This document shows, one piece after another, positions 44,351 through 54,080 of a stretch of DNA of 62,869 nucleotides. A program made the position numbers and the translations under genes. The stretch is from Bacteroidales bacterium (lineage in GTDB: Bacteria > Bacteroidota > Bacteroidia > Bacteroidales > GCA-2748055), in assembly GCA_023138875.1 (NCBI GenBank), contig JAGLOO010000029.1:1-62869 (forward strand), read 5' to 3'. Below the pieces are notes generated by a model. It was not told the origin of the DNA and did not search any database. It worked only from the letters and a program-made list of their open reading frames with translations. The first letter of the stretch is position 1; each line of letters begins with the position of its first letter.

Positions 44351-44752
44351 TTATTCATGAGTTTTTTGGATCATTCGTACAATGGAACTCACCAATAAGC
44401 TCTTGTCTGTGGGTTTTGCAATAAATAAATTGCAGCCAACCTCAATGGCTTTTTCCATCTCGTCTCTCATTACAAGTGCCGTATGGGCGATAATGGGTAT
44501 TTTTTGGTCTTTCTCTCTTATTCTCTGGGTTACTTCATACCCATCCATTCCGGGAAGCCTTATATCCATAAGGATCAGGTCAAAATCATCTTCACTGAAA
44601 AATTGTTGCAACGCCACTTCTCCATTTTCTGCCCTTTCAATGTCCACACCGGTGGATAATAGCGATAGTTTGATCAGCTCGAAATTGGTATCTATGTCTT
44701 CGACCACCAATATTTTTCTTCCTTTCAAAGTGTCCTTATAATTATTTTCCAT
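44351..44752 (-). CDS. Single-domain response regulator (receiver only)
   Basis: 133 residues, a CheY-like receiver: acidic pocket VVEDID near 16, phospho-acceptor Asp in LILMDIRLPGMDGYE near 62, Thr in IAHTALV near 89 and the conserved Lys in FIAKPTD near 110. No output domain follows. It starts 4 bases after the propeller kinase, the receiver half of what is usually one hybrid protein, so it is very likely that kinase's partner. Its target must be reached by protein-protein contact or a further phosphotransfer. Confidence 0.93.
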   Translation of the reverse strand: MENNYKDTLKGRKILVVEDIDTNFELIKLSLLSTGVDIERAENGEVALQQFFSEDDFDLILMDIRLPGMDGYEVTQRIREKDQKIPIIAHTALVMRDEMEKAIEVGCNLFIAKPTDKSLLVSSIVRMIQKTHE

Positions 44753-44756
44753 AATT

Positions 44757-47700
44757 TTATAAAATTAGTCCATCCGGGCTTTCATTCCCGGATAAGAATG
44801 GTAAAACAAAATAGAATTTTGAACCTATATTCAATTTGGATTCCACATTAATTTCACCTCCCATCAGATTCACCAGGTACCTTGCCAGCGTAAGGCCAAG
44901 TCCGGTTCCACCGTAAAGCTTAAACCGATCATTCTCAATTTTCCGGAAGAGATCGAAAATAACATCCCTCTTATCATCTGACAGCCCGATCCCTGTGTCC
45001 TCTACAAAAAACGTAATATGCTTTTCATTCAGACTATATCCAAATGTTATCCTTCCTGACTCGGTAAATTTCACTGCATTATCCAGCAAATTATTAAGTG
45101 CCTGTTTCAGCCGGGTTATATCAGTTAACATTTTCAATTCATAATCTGCAGGACAAACAGCGGCAAATTCTATCTCTTCTTTTCCTTCAACTTTAAGTTT
45201 TTTCCGGTAAATCGATTCTAAATCATGGATCATCTCATTCACTATGTACACTCCCTTTTTAATTTCCAGTTGATTTGTTTCCAGCTTTGAAAGATCTATA
45301 ATATCATTGATCAACATCAGAAGAGATTCTGCATTTCTGGAAATATTCTTAATGAATTCATTTCTGTTTTCATTCGATAATCCCTCTTCCTTGAGCAACA
45401 TCGAAAATCCAACGATGGCATTCATGGGGGTCCTGATCTCGTGTGACATATTTTGAAGAAAGGAGGTTTTGAGTTTCTCCGAGAGTTCAGCTTTGGTTTT
45501 TGCCTCAATTAGCACTTTTTCTACCTTCTTCCTCTCTTTTATGATCTCCTCTTTAACAATAATCTCTTTTGTCTTCTCATCCAGATTTTTCAGCAATCGC
45601 ACCTGGACCATCCTGTGATTCCGCTCGCGGATCCTTAATATCACATAAAAGGCAAACCCGGAAATCAATGCAATTATCACATAAAACCAGATCAATAGAT
45701 ATACCGGTTTTTTTATTTTTAGCTCAAAAGCGGCGGATATTTCACTGGTGATATCGTTCTCGTTGAATGCTCTTATCCTGAATGAATAATTGCCGTGCCC
45801 AATCCTGTCTAATACCATTTTTCGACTGAATGTAGGTGTGGACCAATCATTATTATACCCTTCAAGTTGGGTCTGGTAGAAAACCATTTCAGGATTGGTG
45901 AAGCTTATGCCAATGAAATCAACTTCCAATTCATATTGGCCTGGTTTAAGTATAATAGGGCCTTTAGTATGATCGATTGTATCACCATTCAGCAGGACGG
46001 CGCAAATTTGTAACATCGGCGGTATCATGCCGCCTTTTGAAAGGCCTGAAGTGTATTTTACAAGGCCTTCAGATGTTCCAAACCAGGTGTTACCGAAATG
46101 GTCTGTGTAAATCGCGTTTGGAAAGAATTCTGATGAGCTTCTCACTCCTTCAAACCGGCTGAATGTTTTGATCCTGTTTTCTAACGGATCAATATGGGAC
46201 AATCCTCCCGTATGTCCAACAATGGGCTCTCCTTTCTCATTGACGGTGAGGCTATAGCAGAAATCAGATAGTAATCCTGAAACCCTGGAATAGTTTTGGT
46301 TTATATCTGCGTCAATTTTCCAGATCCCGTTTCCATGTGTACCTACCCACAGGATTCCGTCCTTACCTTCTCTGATAGATATCAAAGAGTTAAATGGGTC
46401 CATTTCGCTATTCTTCAATACGGCAACTACTTCCTCATCAAAGATATAGTATATTTCACTACAAAGGGTTGCAATCAGCACCCTCTCCTTTGAATCGATG
46501 TACAATTGTTGAATGTTATTATGGGGCAATCCATCATTAGTAGTGAACCATCTTGTTTCATATGTTCCCCTGTTTATCCTGCATACTCCTTTTTTGGTAC
46601 TAATCCATATGTAGTCGCCTTGACCTGTTAAATGATTTACCGAATTGGCCAGGTTGTCATTGGAGATGAATACAGACCTGAACCTGAATTCACCAGGATC
46701 TGAACAGTAAAGCCCGGATTGTTCAAATCCCAACCACACTGTACCATCATCTGCCAGATAAGCAGTGTTAACCCTGTCCTCAGAAGGTATGTTCGGAAGG
46801 GGATAAGAATTCAATTCGGTATCACCCACCTGGTTGAGCCGAATCAGACGATTTCCTGCTACAACCAGCAGGCCTTCAGGATCCCCGGTGATGGCATATA
46901 TTCCCGTCGATTCTCCATCGCTGCTGTAGTTAAAGAATTTAAGGTTATTATCTACATATCTCAGAAGTCCTTCACCAAACATCCCCAACCATAAATTCCC
47001 TTCATAGTCCTCGAAAACGGACTTCACATTCCCGGATACCAGGCCATTTTCCGTTGATATTCTAGCTACCCTTGAATATTTTTGATTTGCATCTATTTGA
47101 AATTGGATCAATCCATTTCCCAGTGAATTGAGCCAGAGCATCCCGGTGCCATCCACTATTCCTCCCTGCAGGTTACCAAGCGAACCATCGGTATTGTCAT
47201 CAATTGTATAAAATGAATAGTTATCAAAAAGAGAATCTGCTCGTAAGCCAAAGAGTCCATCCTCCTGGCTGATTATTATAAATTTGTTGGGAACCGAAGC
47301 AATAATTTCAACTACCTTAGATCCTGGATAGTTATCGATTCTTTTTATTACGGCCATTGATCCATCTGCGCCATTATACCTGGCCATATACAGATTTTCC
47401 TGAGTACCGATGATAAAAATGTTATTACCTGCGGATTCAATCTGAGTGAGAGGTTCCTGTTCAATTGAAAAGTGAACAAGTTTGATATCGAGGTTTTCAT
47501 TGATTGAGAGCAAACCCTGGTTTTGAACTGTAGCCCAGATGTTTCCCTGATCATCCTGTATAATATCTGTAACAGTTCCGTGAAACTCCGGATCTTCATT
47601 CAATCGCACATAACCCTTCTTTGTTTTGACTGACAGGGAACCATTTTGATGCCCCGCCCACATGTTTCCACTCCGATCCCTGAGTACTTTAGTCACAAAA

Positions 47701-47933
47701 TTTTCTGCGATTCCATCTTCTTTTGTGATGTGTTCGAATTCAAATCCGTTAAAACTATAAAGACCTTCAGCAGTGCCAAGCCAGAGGTAACCATCAACAT
47801 CCTGACTGATCGAATAGATAAAGGCTTGATGTAATCCTTCTTTGTTGGTGTACTGTCTGAAGTAATATTGTTCTCCCGAAGACTCAGTACCAAACAAAGC
47901 AATCAAAATCGGAAATAGGATAAACTTCTTCAT
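44757..47933 (-). CDS. Two-component-propeller sensor histidine kinase
   Basis: 1058 residues. Signal peptide, then two-component-regulator propeller repeats (about 25-640; e.g. YLWLGTAEGLYSFNGFEFEH, GNLWLGMFGEGLLRY, NTWFGTSEGLVKYTSG), a Y_Y_Y domain (about 670-735), one membrane helix (about 742-764), a coiled coil and a HisKA domain with phospho-acceptor His in MSHEIRTPMNAIVGFS (near 840). The HATPase shows LNNLLDNAVKFT, VEDTGIGLSDD and GTGLGLTLARYLVN. It lacks the receiver and AraC output domains of the usual hybrid form. It probably senses a carbohydrate or envelope ligand. Confidence 0.93.
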   Translation of the reverse strand: MKKFILFPILIALFGTESSGEQYYFRQYTNKEGLHQAFIYSISQDVDGYLWLGTAEGLYSFNGFEFEHITKEDGIAENFVTKVLRDRSGNMWAGHQNGSLSVKTKKGYVRLNEDPEFHGTVTDIIQDDQGNIWATVQNQGLLSINENLDIKLVHFSIEQEPLTQIESAGNNIFIIGTQENLYMARYNGADGSMAVIKRIDNYPGSKVVEIIASVPNKFIIISQEDGLFGLRADSLFDNYSFYTIDDNTDGSLGNLQGGIVDGTGMLWLNSLGNGLIQFQIDANQKYSRVARISTENGLVSGNVKSVFEDYEGNLWLGMFGEGLLRYVDNNLKFFNYSSDGESTGIYAITGDPEGLLVVAGNRLIRLNQVGDTELNSYPLPNIPSEDRVNTAYLADDGTVWLGFEQSGLYCSDPGEFRFRSVFISNDNLANSVNHLTGQGDYIWISTKKGVCRINRGTYETRWFTTNDGLPHNNIQQLYIDSKERVLIATLCSEIYYIFDEEVVAVLKNSEMDPFNSLISIREGKDGILWVGTHGNGIWKIDADINQNYSRVSGLLSDFCYSLTVNEKGEPIVGHTGGLSHIDPLENRIKTFSRFEGVRSSSEFFPNAIYTDHFGNTWFGTSEGLVKYTSGLSKGGMIPPMLQICAVLLNGDTIDHTKGPIILKPGQYELEVDFIGISFTNPEMVFYQTQLEGYNNDWSTPTFSRKMVLDRIGHGNYSFRIRAFNENDITSEISAAFELKIKKPVYLLIWFYVIIALISGFAFYVILRIRERNHRMVQVRLLKNLDEKTKEIIVKEEIIKERKKVEKVLIEAKTKAELSEKLKTSFLQNMSHEIRTPMNAIVGFSMLLKEEGLSNENRNEFIKNISRNAESLLMLINDIIDLSKLETNQLEIKKGVYIVNEMIHDLESIYRKKLKVEGKEEIEFAAVCPADYELKMLTDITRLKQALNNLLDNAVKFTESGRITFGYSLNEKHITFFVEDTGIGLSDDKRDVIFDLFRKIENDRFKLYGGTGLGLTLARYLVNLMGGEINVESKLNIGSKFYFVLPFLSGNESPDGLIL

Positions 47934-47939
47934 TTCTAT

Positions 47940-48926
47940 TTATTTTCTTGGAATCGCTTTCATTCGCAATGTTGGATTATATACGGGTCTCCCGCCTATC
48001 GGTATGACAAAAAACGGAAGCGATTCTCCGTATTGGTTTTGAACAATGACGGCCACATTATTATTCCGGATCTGTTTCGAATTATCTTTAACAAATTGAA
48101 TTTCCATTGAGGTATTTCGCTCACTATCAGTGATCAGAAATGTATTCTCCTTCCATTCGCTATCAGCGGAGATTGTACAAAGTTCACCTCGCTTCGCTAC
48201 CGAAACCAATCTGATAAATCCATCATTATCCCAGTCATAATTACGGATCTTTACAGAAGTAACTTGATTATCCAGATATGGATAGATTTGCGAAATATCA
48301 TCTGGATCATCTGATAGCCTGAATGTATATTCATATGTAAATACATTACCCCCTTCAATGGATCGGTTCTCATGACTGTCAGTACTCATATAAAATCTGT
48401 ACAGATTACCATCATCTCCACTGATTCCCTGGATGATTAGCTTAAAAATATACCCTCCCAGTTTTTCAATGTATTCACCCTCCTGCTGAATAAAAGGTCC
48501 GAATGTGTACCATTCTTCATCATATTGATCATTCTGCCCGAAGCTACGGGATGCCAGCATATTGCCGCTATTGTAGTTCCCGATTGGATTTTCATTTCTG
48601 GCATCCTTATTACTCCATGTATTCTTTCCGCCATAAATAGAAAATCTAACCGTTGTATTAAATAGGTCTTTCATCTCATCCAGTTGGCCTCCTATATCAG
48701 GATCAAACACCCTGACATAAAAAGGATCGGTATGTGATGGTGGGACCATAAAGAAGAAAACCTGGCAGAAGTCATCATCGCCCCAGGAAGGATTCGCATC
48801 TGCACCGAATGTGACAAGATAGGGAATATTCTCATCTTCGGCAGGTGCCGGTTGGGATATCACGTCTATTGTCCAGCCTGCAGAGAACAGTATGAAGCAG
48901 ACCATATTCCTTATGTGTTTATGCAT
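47940..48926 (-). CDS. Exported protein of unknown function in the T9SS run
   Basis: I start at the ATG at 48926 (328 residues), so that the signal peptide (HIRNMVCFILFSAGWTIDVISQ) leads; the ATG at 48968 overlaps the previous gene. The mature protein is beta-rich and acidic with a repeated theme of aromatic-Asp pairs (YYLVTFGADANPSW-type start, FYVRVFDPDIGGQLDE, GNLYRFYMSTDSHENR). The last part (VTSVKIRNYDWDNDGFIRLVSV) looks like an immunoglobulin-type fold. I do not recognise the family. Its place between a PD40-PKD protein and the sensor kinase suggests a periplasmic or surface partner that could relay a signal. Confidence 0.65.
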   Translation of the reverse strand: MHKHIRNMVCFILFSAGWTIDVISQPAPAEDENIPYLVTFGADANPSWGDDDFCQVFFFMVPPSHTDPFYVRVFDPDIGGQLDEMKDLFNTTVRFSIYGGKNTWSNKDARNENPIGNYNSGNMLASRSFGQNDQYDEEWYTFGPFIQQEGEYIEKLGGYIFKLIIQGISGDDGNLYRFYMSTDSHENRSIEGGNVFTYEYTFRLSDDPDDISQIYPYLDNQVTSVKIRNYDWDNDGFIRLVSVAKRGELCTISADSEWKENTFLITDSERNTSMEIQFVKDNSKQIRNNNVAVIVQNQYGESLPFFVIPIGGRPVYNPTLRMKAIPRK

Positions 48927-48964
48927 AGAAATTTTAATTATATACTCATCCACATTTCGTTTTT

Positions 48965-50404
48965 TCAATCTGGTTTCTGCTGGTTACCAGCAACTACAAT
49001 TACTGGTTTTATAACACACTTCATCTCCTTTTCAGTTGCTCCTTCAGCATAACCTATCAGGCCAAGTTTTACATAAAAGATCCCGGTCCTCTTATAACGA
49101 TGAACCACTTCCGGACCAGTCATGAAACCACCATCACCGAAATCCCAGACATATTTTTCAATGGTATAATCAGGTAAATTCGACTCCAATCCGCTGAACA
49201 ATATGTCTGTATATTCTATCATGGTGTCACTACTCGTAATATAAGGTTGAATATGATCCACAAGTTCGAACTCCATTGTTGATTGGGTCTGGAAGGTTTT
49301 ATCTGTAGTATTATCAAAGCTGGTAAGTTTGGCCCAGTACTTTCCGGCACCAGGTAAACAATGCTCAACCCTCAGCCCCTCGATTTTCGAACCATCGCTA
49401 AATTCCCATACATATGATACAGGAATGGTATCAAAGCCCGGATCTTGATCGTCCCGGAATTCGAAACAGTACTGATTCTCTATAAGCGTATCGCAGTTAA
49501 ACAGCTGTGGAACCAATGTGGAGAAGCTGTAGATATCATCGCTTGCATCCCTGTTTGATGAAAAGTATCCCATAGAGAAATCCTCTCCTGTAAAAAGACC
49601 GAAATCATCGTCCTTAGAATTGATCGGGGCTTCCAAATGAACAGGTTTGATCCATCCCGATTCCGCATGTCCTGAAAGGAATATATCTTTTTTACCCAGA
49701 CCTCCGTGACCGTCCGACGCAAAAAAAAGTTCACCGTTCCGAGGAATAAATGGATATACTTCATTACCTGGAGTATTGATGTTTTTTCCCACGTTCTCAG
49801 GCTCGCTCCATTCTCCATCCACCAGCCTGGAACGATAAATGTCAGTTCCCCCATATCCACCGGGCATATTCGATCCATAATACAGGTATTGACCATCCGG
49901 ACTAAAACAGGGTGTGGTAATGGAGTAGTTTATATTATTATGCTTGAACGCAGTAGAGTTTGCCCACTCACCATCGCTGAATTCTGTAAAATATAGTCCT
50001 AAATTATTATTGAGATCAACCACATTCCTGGCGCGTGCATCTGCATTAATATTCCTTGAATAAACAGCCATGTTTTCGTCAGGGCTAAAGGCAACCGGCC
50101 CGTCGTTGAACGATGTATGAAGGTTACGGCTAAATATCTCCGGGGAGGTGTATTCATTCGTTTCAACAATTTCCACCTTGAAGATATTGAACAGGCCCCT
50201 TCTCCTCCTGTTTTGATAGGTAATCAGGAATTCATCCTCCTGGTTGCTACAGAAAACAATATCACCTTTATAAAGAACAGGGCAGAATTCATCATACTTC
50301 TGAGTACTAAAACCTGCCTTGGTCACTTCGTAACGGGACTGGCCAGGCATCCTTAATGGGGTAGCAAATAAAACAATCGTCAGAAGTAATAGAATCTTGT
50401 ACAT
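48965..50404 (-). CDS. PD40 beta-propeller and PKD-domain exported protein
   Basis: 479 residues with a signal peptide (LLLLTIVLFATPLRMPGQ). A TolB-like propeller of PD40 units occupies about 25-320 (FSPDENMAVYSRN, FSPDGQYLYYGSNMPGGYGGTDIY, PRNGELFFASDGHGGLGKKDIF). Two PKD folds follow (VWEFSDGSKIEG near 350 and VWDFGDGGFMTGP near 440). It resembles the PorE/PD40-OmpA proteins that accompany PorP in type IX secretion loci, but PKD folds stand in place of the OmpA peptidoglycan-binding domain. It lies 2 bases after the PorP gene. Confidence 0.8.
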   Translation of the reverse strand: MYKILLLLTIVLFATPLRMPGQSRYEVTKAGFSTQKYDEFCPVLYKGDIVFCSNQEDEFLITYQNRRRRGLFNIFKVEIVETNEYTSPEIFSRNLHTSFNDGPVAFSPDENMAVYSRNINADARARNVVDLNNNLGLYFTEFSDGEWANSTAFKHNNINYSITTPCFSPDGQYLYYGSNMPGGYGGTDIYRSRLVDGEWSEPENVGKNINTPGNEVYPFIPRNGELFFASDGHGGLGKKDIFLSGHAESGWIKPVHLEAPINSKDDDFGLFTGEDFSMGYFSSNRDASDDIYSFSTLVPQLFNCDTLIENQYCFEFRDDQDPGFDTIPVSYVWEFSDGSKIEGLRVEHCLPGAGKYWAKLTSFDNTTDKTFQTQSTMEFELVDHIQPYITSSDTMIEYTDILFSGLESNLPDYTIEKYVWDFGDGGFMTGPEVVHRYKRTGIFYVKLGLIGYAEGATEKEMKCVIKPVIVVAGNQQKPD

Positions 50405-50406
50405 CT

Positions 50407-51327
50407 CTAAAAATATCGTGGACTTACGACTTCAAGCATATATTTAAAACTATACACCAGGATCACTTCATGTGATCCCTGTTGGTAGTTGCTCAGTTCA
50501 GAAATCTCATAACCATAGGAGTAACCTACCCTGAATTGCTGATTTACACGCAATTGTAAAATTACAGAAAGGTTCCCGTTGGTCCTGATGGTTGTGCCTA
50601 ACCAGATTCTCTCCCTGAAGATTCCGGTGCAATTCAGGTCGAGTTGTGTGTTATTGGCAGGATTTGTTCTTAAAAGCATAGATGGAAGTAACTCAAAATC
50701 TTCGGATATTCTGAAGAGGTATCCTCCAACTAAAATGTAGTTAGCTGCAGCCAGGTTGAATCCAAGGCTATACCTGCCATTGCTTTCGTTTACGGGATGG
50801 CTTAAAAAAAGCGGCATCGATAATCCGATATAAAACCGATCTGAATGAAAGTAACTTCCAAGGCTGAATTCAGGCATGAACACCCTTTTTGCAGGATACT
50901 GCAGTAACAAGTCTCCCGTATCGATAAACCTGATCGCATCCATATCCGACAAGAAGCTGGTAACTCCGGCAGCCATTCCCAATGACAGTTTTCCATTTCT
51001 CATTTCAATGCGGTAGGCATAGTTAAACAGGAAACCCGTCTCCAGGTTTGATCCATACTTGTCAGACATCACAATGATTCCCAGATTCACTTTTTTCTCT
51101 CTCATGGGACCATGCATGGAGAAAGTCAATGTCCTGGGAGAACCCTCGAATCCGACCCATTGTTTTCTTGAATGCATCTCAATGTTAAGGGCATCCTGAC
51201 TCCCGGCATAAGCCGGATTTATAGCCAGCCCATTCATATGATACTGATCCAGTAATGGCAGCAGCTGGGCAGAGGCTGCACCACCTATGCTCAATAATAA
51301 TATCATATGAAAAATGCGCTTATGCAT
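50407..51327 (-). CDS. PorP/SprF-family type IX secretion membrane protein
   Basis: 306 residues, an outer-membrane barrel of the PorP/SprF family. Signal peptide to about residue 20, then PLLDQYHMNGLAINPAYAGSQDALNIEMHSRKQWVGFEGSP-type family sequence (recognised in parts: YHMNGLAINPAYAG and RKQWVGFEGSPRT). Beta strands run to the end (ILVYSFKYML). Family members attach to or help export partner proteins ending in a type B (CHU_C) domain, and the gene upstream encodes exactly such a cargo, 2 bases away. Confidence 0.92.
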   Translation of the reverse strand: MHKRIFHMILLLSIGGAASAQLLPLLDQYHMNGLAINPAYAGSQDALNIEMHSRKQWVGFEGSPRTLTFSMHGPMREKKVNLGIIVMSDKYGSNLETGFLFNYAYRIEMRNGKLSLGMAAGVTSFLSDMDAIRFIDTGDLLLQYPAKRVFMPEFSLGSYFHSDRFYIGLSMPLFLSHPVNESNGRYSLGFNLAAANYILVGGYLFRISEDFELLPSMLLRTNPANNTQLDLNCTGIFRERIWLGTTIRTNGNLSVILQLRVNQQFRVGYSYGYEISELSNYQQGSHEVILVYSFKYMLEVVSPRYF

Positions 51328-51329
51328 AT

Positions 51330-54080
51330 CTATCTCCTGATCTCAACAAAGCTTTTTATAATCCTTGATGAGGGAAGTTTAATTACATAGAAATAAGTGT
51401 CGCTGATCAAATCGCGGCCCTTGTGGTCCTTCCCACTCCAATCGTTCTGATAATCAACGCTCCGGAATACTTCAGTACCCCAGCGGTTATAAAGAATTAG
51501 TTCGCTGCCAGCCTGCAGATCAATTCCGGGGAACACCAGGAAATCATTGAATCCATCGTTGTTTGGTGTAATCACCGTGGGGGCAAATATATCCTGGACC
51601 GTGATGACAACGTTGTCGGAAACCTCTTCGCATACCCCGGTAACAATGCTCCATATAAGTTCATTCTCACCCAATGACAGACCGGTAATCTCCGACGCGG
51701 GATCATTCTCATCCTCCAACTGGCCACTGCCCCTAAGAAGCGTCCACCTGCCGGTGCCGAATTCAGGAGTGTTTGCTTTATGACGGGTAGAAAACACAAA
51801 TTCCAGTACCTGGTCAGGCCCGGCATCAGCATTTGGTTGATTAAAAAAGTTAACCTCCACAGTATCTATTCCATTGCAATTGCCCTGTGATACATTCCAT
51901 AGAAATTCATAAGTTCCGAATTGATCAACTGTTGCGGATGCATTAAATAATGTATCAGATGGAGCGAAGATGATATTTCCAGGACCCGATGCTTTTGTCC
52001 AGAATCCCGACCCGTTCGCAGGAACGGCGTTAAGTTTAAAGGTCAATCCGCAAACGTTTCCATCTACTCCCGCGTTCGCATCGATCATTTCAATGAAGCT
52101 TACACTGACAGAACTGGTATCCGAGCAGACACCATTGATTTCTGTCCAGGTAAATTCATAGGTGCCAAACTGGGTGACAGTTACAATCACGATTGGATCA
52201 TTCACAGAGGGATTGAATACAACCGATCCCGGTCCGCTTGTTTTGCTCCACTGACCGATACCCACCGAAGGGAGAGCATGCAATTCAATCATATTTCCAC
52301 AGGTCTCCCCACCCGGGCCTGGATCTGCAATTGGGATCTTATAAACCAATACAGATACCACGTTCGAGGAATCAGGATTACAGGTGCCGGAGATCAAATA
52401 GGCCCTGTAGTCGATATCCATGAGTGGGCTAACAAAAACAGTATCCATATTCTCACCAGGGATATCAGACCAGGTTTCCATACCGGATGGTGATTGCTGC
52501 CATGTAATAGTTCCTGAATATCCTGCAAGATGAAGGGTTGCGCCACTGGCTTCACATACTTCTGTAGATGAAGTTGTTACCGTGCCTCCAATGGCATTCG
52601 TGCATACATCTGAGAGCCTTGCAAAATAACCGTTATCCAGTGCATCATCCGGCAGCGTTTTTGTCCCCAGAGTCATAAGATCAGTGTAAAGTCCTCCAAC
52701 ATATATGGTACCGTCGAAACCTGCAGAGATGCCATATCCATATTCGACACTTGCCGATCCTGCGCTCAATGCCCATCTGAAGGTCCCGTTTGTAGTATAA
52801 CTTGCAACAAATACATCTTCGGCACCCTCTGCAGTTAAAGAAACATCATCCGGAAAAGACAGATCCTGTTTAAAATCACCCGACATATAGATAACGCCAT
52901 TGCCATCGGTATCGATGGATCTTCCCCATTCGTTTCCCGGATCAGTACAGGGTAGGCTAGACACCCAGCCGGTTTTGCCATTGGTTTTGGCATGTGAAGA
53001 GAAAAATATATCCCGGTTGGAGGTGGTGGATACCGGATTACCTGCGTACCCGGGGAAAGTGGCAACGTCGTTCAGACCGCCAGATATATAAAGGCTATCG
53101 GCATCCATGGTTATATCAAATGCCTCATCCTCACCAGAACTGGATATGATCTGACTCCAGTTATAAGTACCATCCACATTATAAGAGACAAGAAGAATTT
53201 CTTCTGTCCCATTATTTGCATTGACTAAACTACCGGCGTTTCCACCTGCTGTATTTCTCAAATTCAGATTGCTCCCGTCAAAACTTCCGGTGTAATATAC
53301 GTTTGTACCATCAGCAACTACACCATAGGCATAGTCATTGCCGTTACTTCCGCTCTGTGCCACCCATTGTTCATCCCCGTCAACGTTATACTTTATCAGG
53401 AAAATATCATCCTGAATGGGGATGTTGGATATGGATAATGCACCAAATGTAGCAAGGACGTCAGAGCGGCCTGTGGCAAAAACTGCAGATGAGGTTGCAT
53501 ATATATCCAATCCTGCCAGATCACCAGAATTAGTTTCCGATCTTTTTATCCAGAGAAACTCTCCGTTGGGGTTGTATTTTGCAATATAAAAATCCTCGCC
53601 GGATGTGTTGTCAACTTTCGATGGACCAATATGCGGTGATGTTCCAGAGAAGTAACTTGTCCCTGTACCGAAATAGCCGGTAATAAAGATGTTTCCGTCC
53701 GGATCAATGGCAATGGATCTTATATTATCATCGCTGGATCCCCCCACCTTGAATGCCCAGAGAAAAGTACCCGCGGAATCATACTTGGCAACAAATCCAT
53801 CAATGGCACCATATGGATTCGTGAAATCTTGGGAGGGGTTTACACCGCCGGGAAAAACAGCACTCAGGTCATTTTCCCACTGGCCGATGATGTAAACATC
53901 ATTTGTGGATCTATCTGCAACAACATCCTTCACGTGCTCGTAATCACCGGTATTAATTGTCATTGCCCAGTCCCACTGGGGTAGCTGAGCTGGGGTATTT
54001 ATAATGAAAAGAAAGAGAAGGATTGATTGGATTATCCGAAATATTGGTTTATGGTATACCATATATGAGGTTAAAACCAT
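51330..54080 (-). CDS. T9SS type B cargo: SBBP-propeller protein with a CHU_C sorting domain
   Basis: 916 residues (the ATG at 54062 is an equally good start). A signal peptide (FRIIQSILLFLFIINTPAQ) is followed by about 480 residues of SBBP-type propeller repeats (GAIDGFVAKYDSAGTFLWAF, IAIDPDGNIFITGYF). After an Ig-like part come three PKD-like SprB-type units (GIGQWSKTSGPGSVVF, GSGFWTKASGPGNIIF, FGTGRWTLLRGSGQL). The C-terminal CHU_C/gliding type B signal reads APTVITPNNDGFNDFLVF, then ILYNRWGTEVFRS and DLISDTYFYVI. It is exported through the outer membrane and displayed or released. First gene of the run. Confidence 0.9.
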   Translation of the reverse strand: MVLTSYMVYHKPIFRIIQSILLFLFIINTPAQLPQWDWAMTINTGDYEHVKDVVADRSTNDVYIIGQWENDLSAVFPGGVNPSQDFTNPYGAIDGFVAKYDSAGTFLWAFKVGGSSDDNIRSIAIDPDGNIFITGYFGTGTSYFSGTSPHIGPSKVDNTSGEDFYIAKYNPNGEFLWIKRSETNSGDLAGLDIYATSSAVFATGRSDVLATFGALSISNIPIQDDIFLIKYNVDGDEQWVAQSGSNGNDYAYGVVADGTNVYYTGSFDGSNLNLRNTAGGNAGSLVNANNGTEEILLVSYNVDGTYNWSQIISSSGEDEAFDITMDADSLYISGGLNDVATFPGYAGNPVSTTSNRDIFFSSHAKTNGKTGWVSSLPCTDPGNEWGRSIDTDGNGVIYMSGDFKQDLSFPDDVSLTAEGAEDVFVASYTTNGTFRWALSAGSASVEYGYGISAGFDGTIYVGGLYTDLMTLGTKTLPDDALDNGYFARLSDVCTNAIGGTVTTSSTEVCEASGATLHLAGYSGTITWQQSPSGMETWSDIPGENMDTVFVSPLMDIDYRAYLISGTCNPDSSNVVSVLVYKIPIADPGPGGETCGNMIELHALPSVGIGQWSKTSGPGSVVFNPSVNDPIVIVTVTQFGTYEFTWTEINGVCSDTSSVSVSFIEMIDANAGVDGNVCGLTFKLNAVPANGSGFWTKASGPGNIIFAPSDTLFNASATVDQFGTYEFLWNVSQGNCNGIDTVEVNFFNQPNADAGPDQVLEFVFSTRHKANTPEFGTGRWTLLRGSGQLEDENDPASEITGLSLGENELIWSIVTGVCEEVSDNVVITVQDIFAPTVITPNNDGFNDFLVFPGIDLQAGSELILYNRWGTEVFRSVDYQNDWSGKDHKGRDLISDTYFYVIKLPSSRIIKSFVEIRR

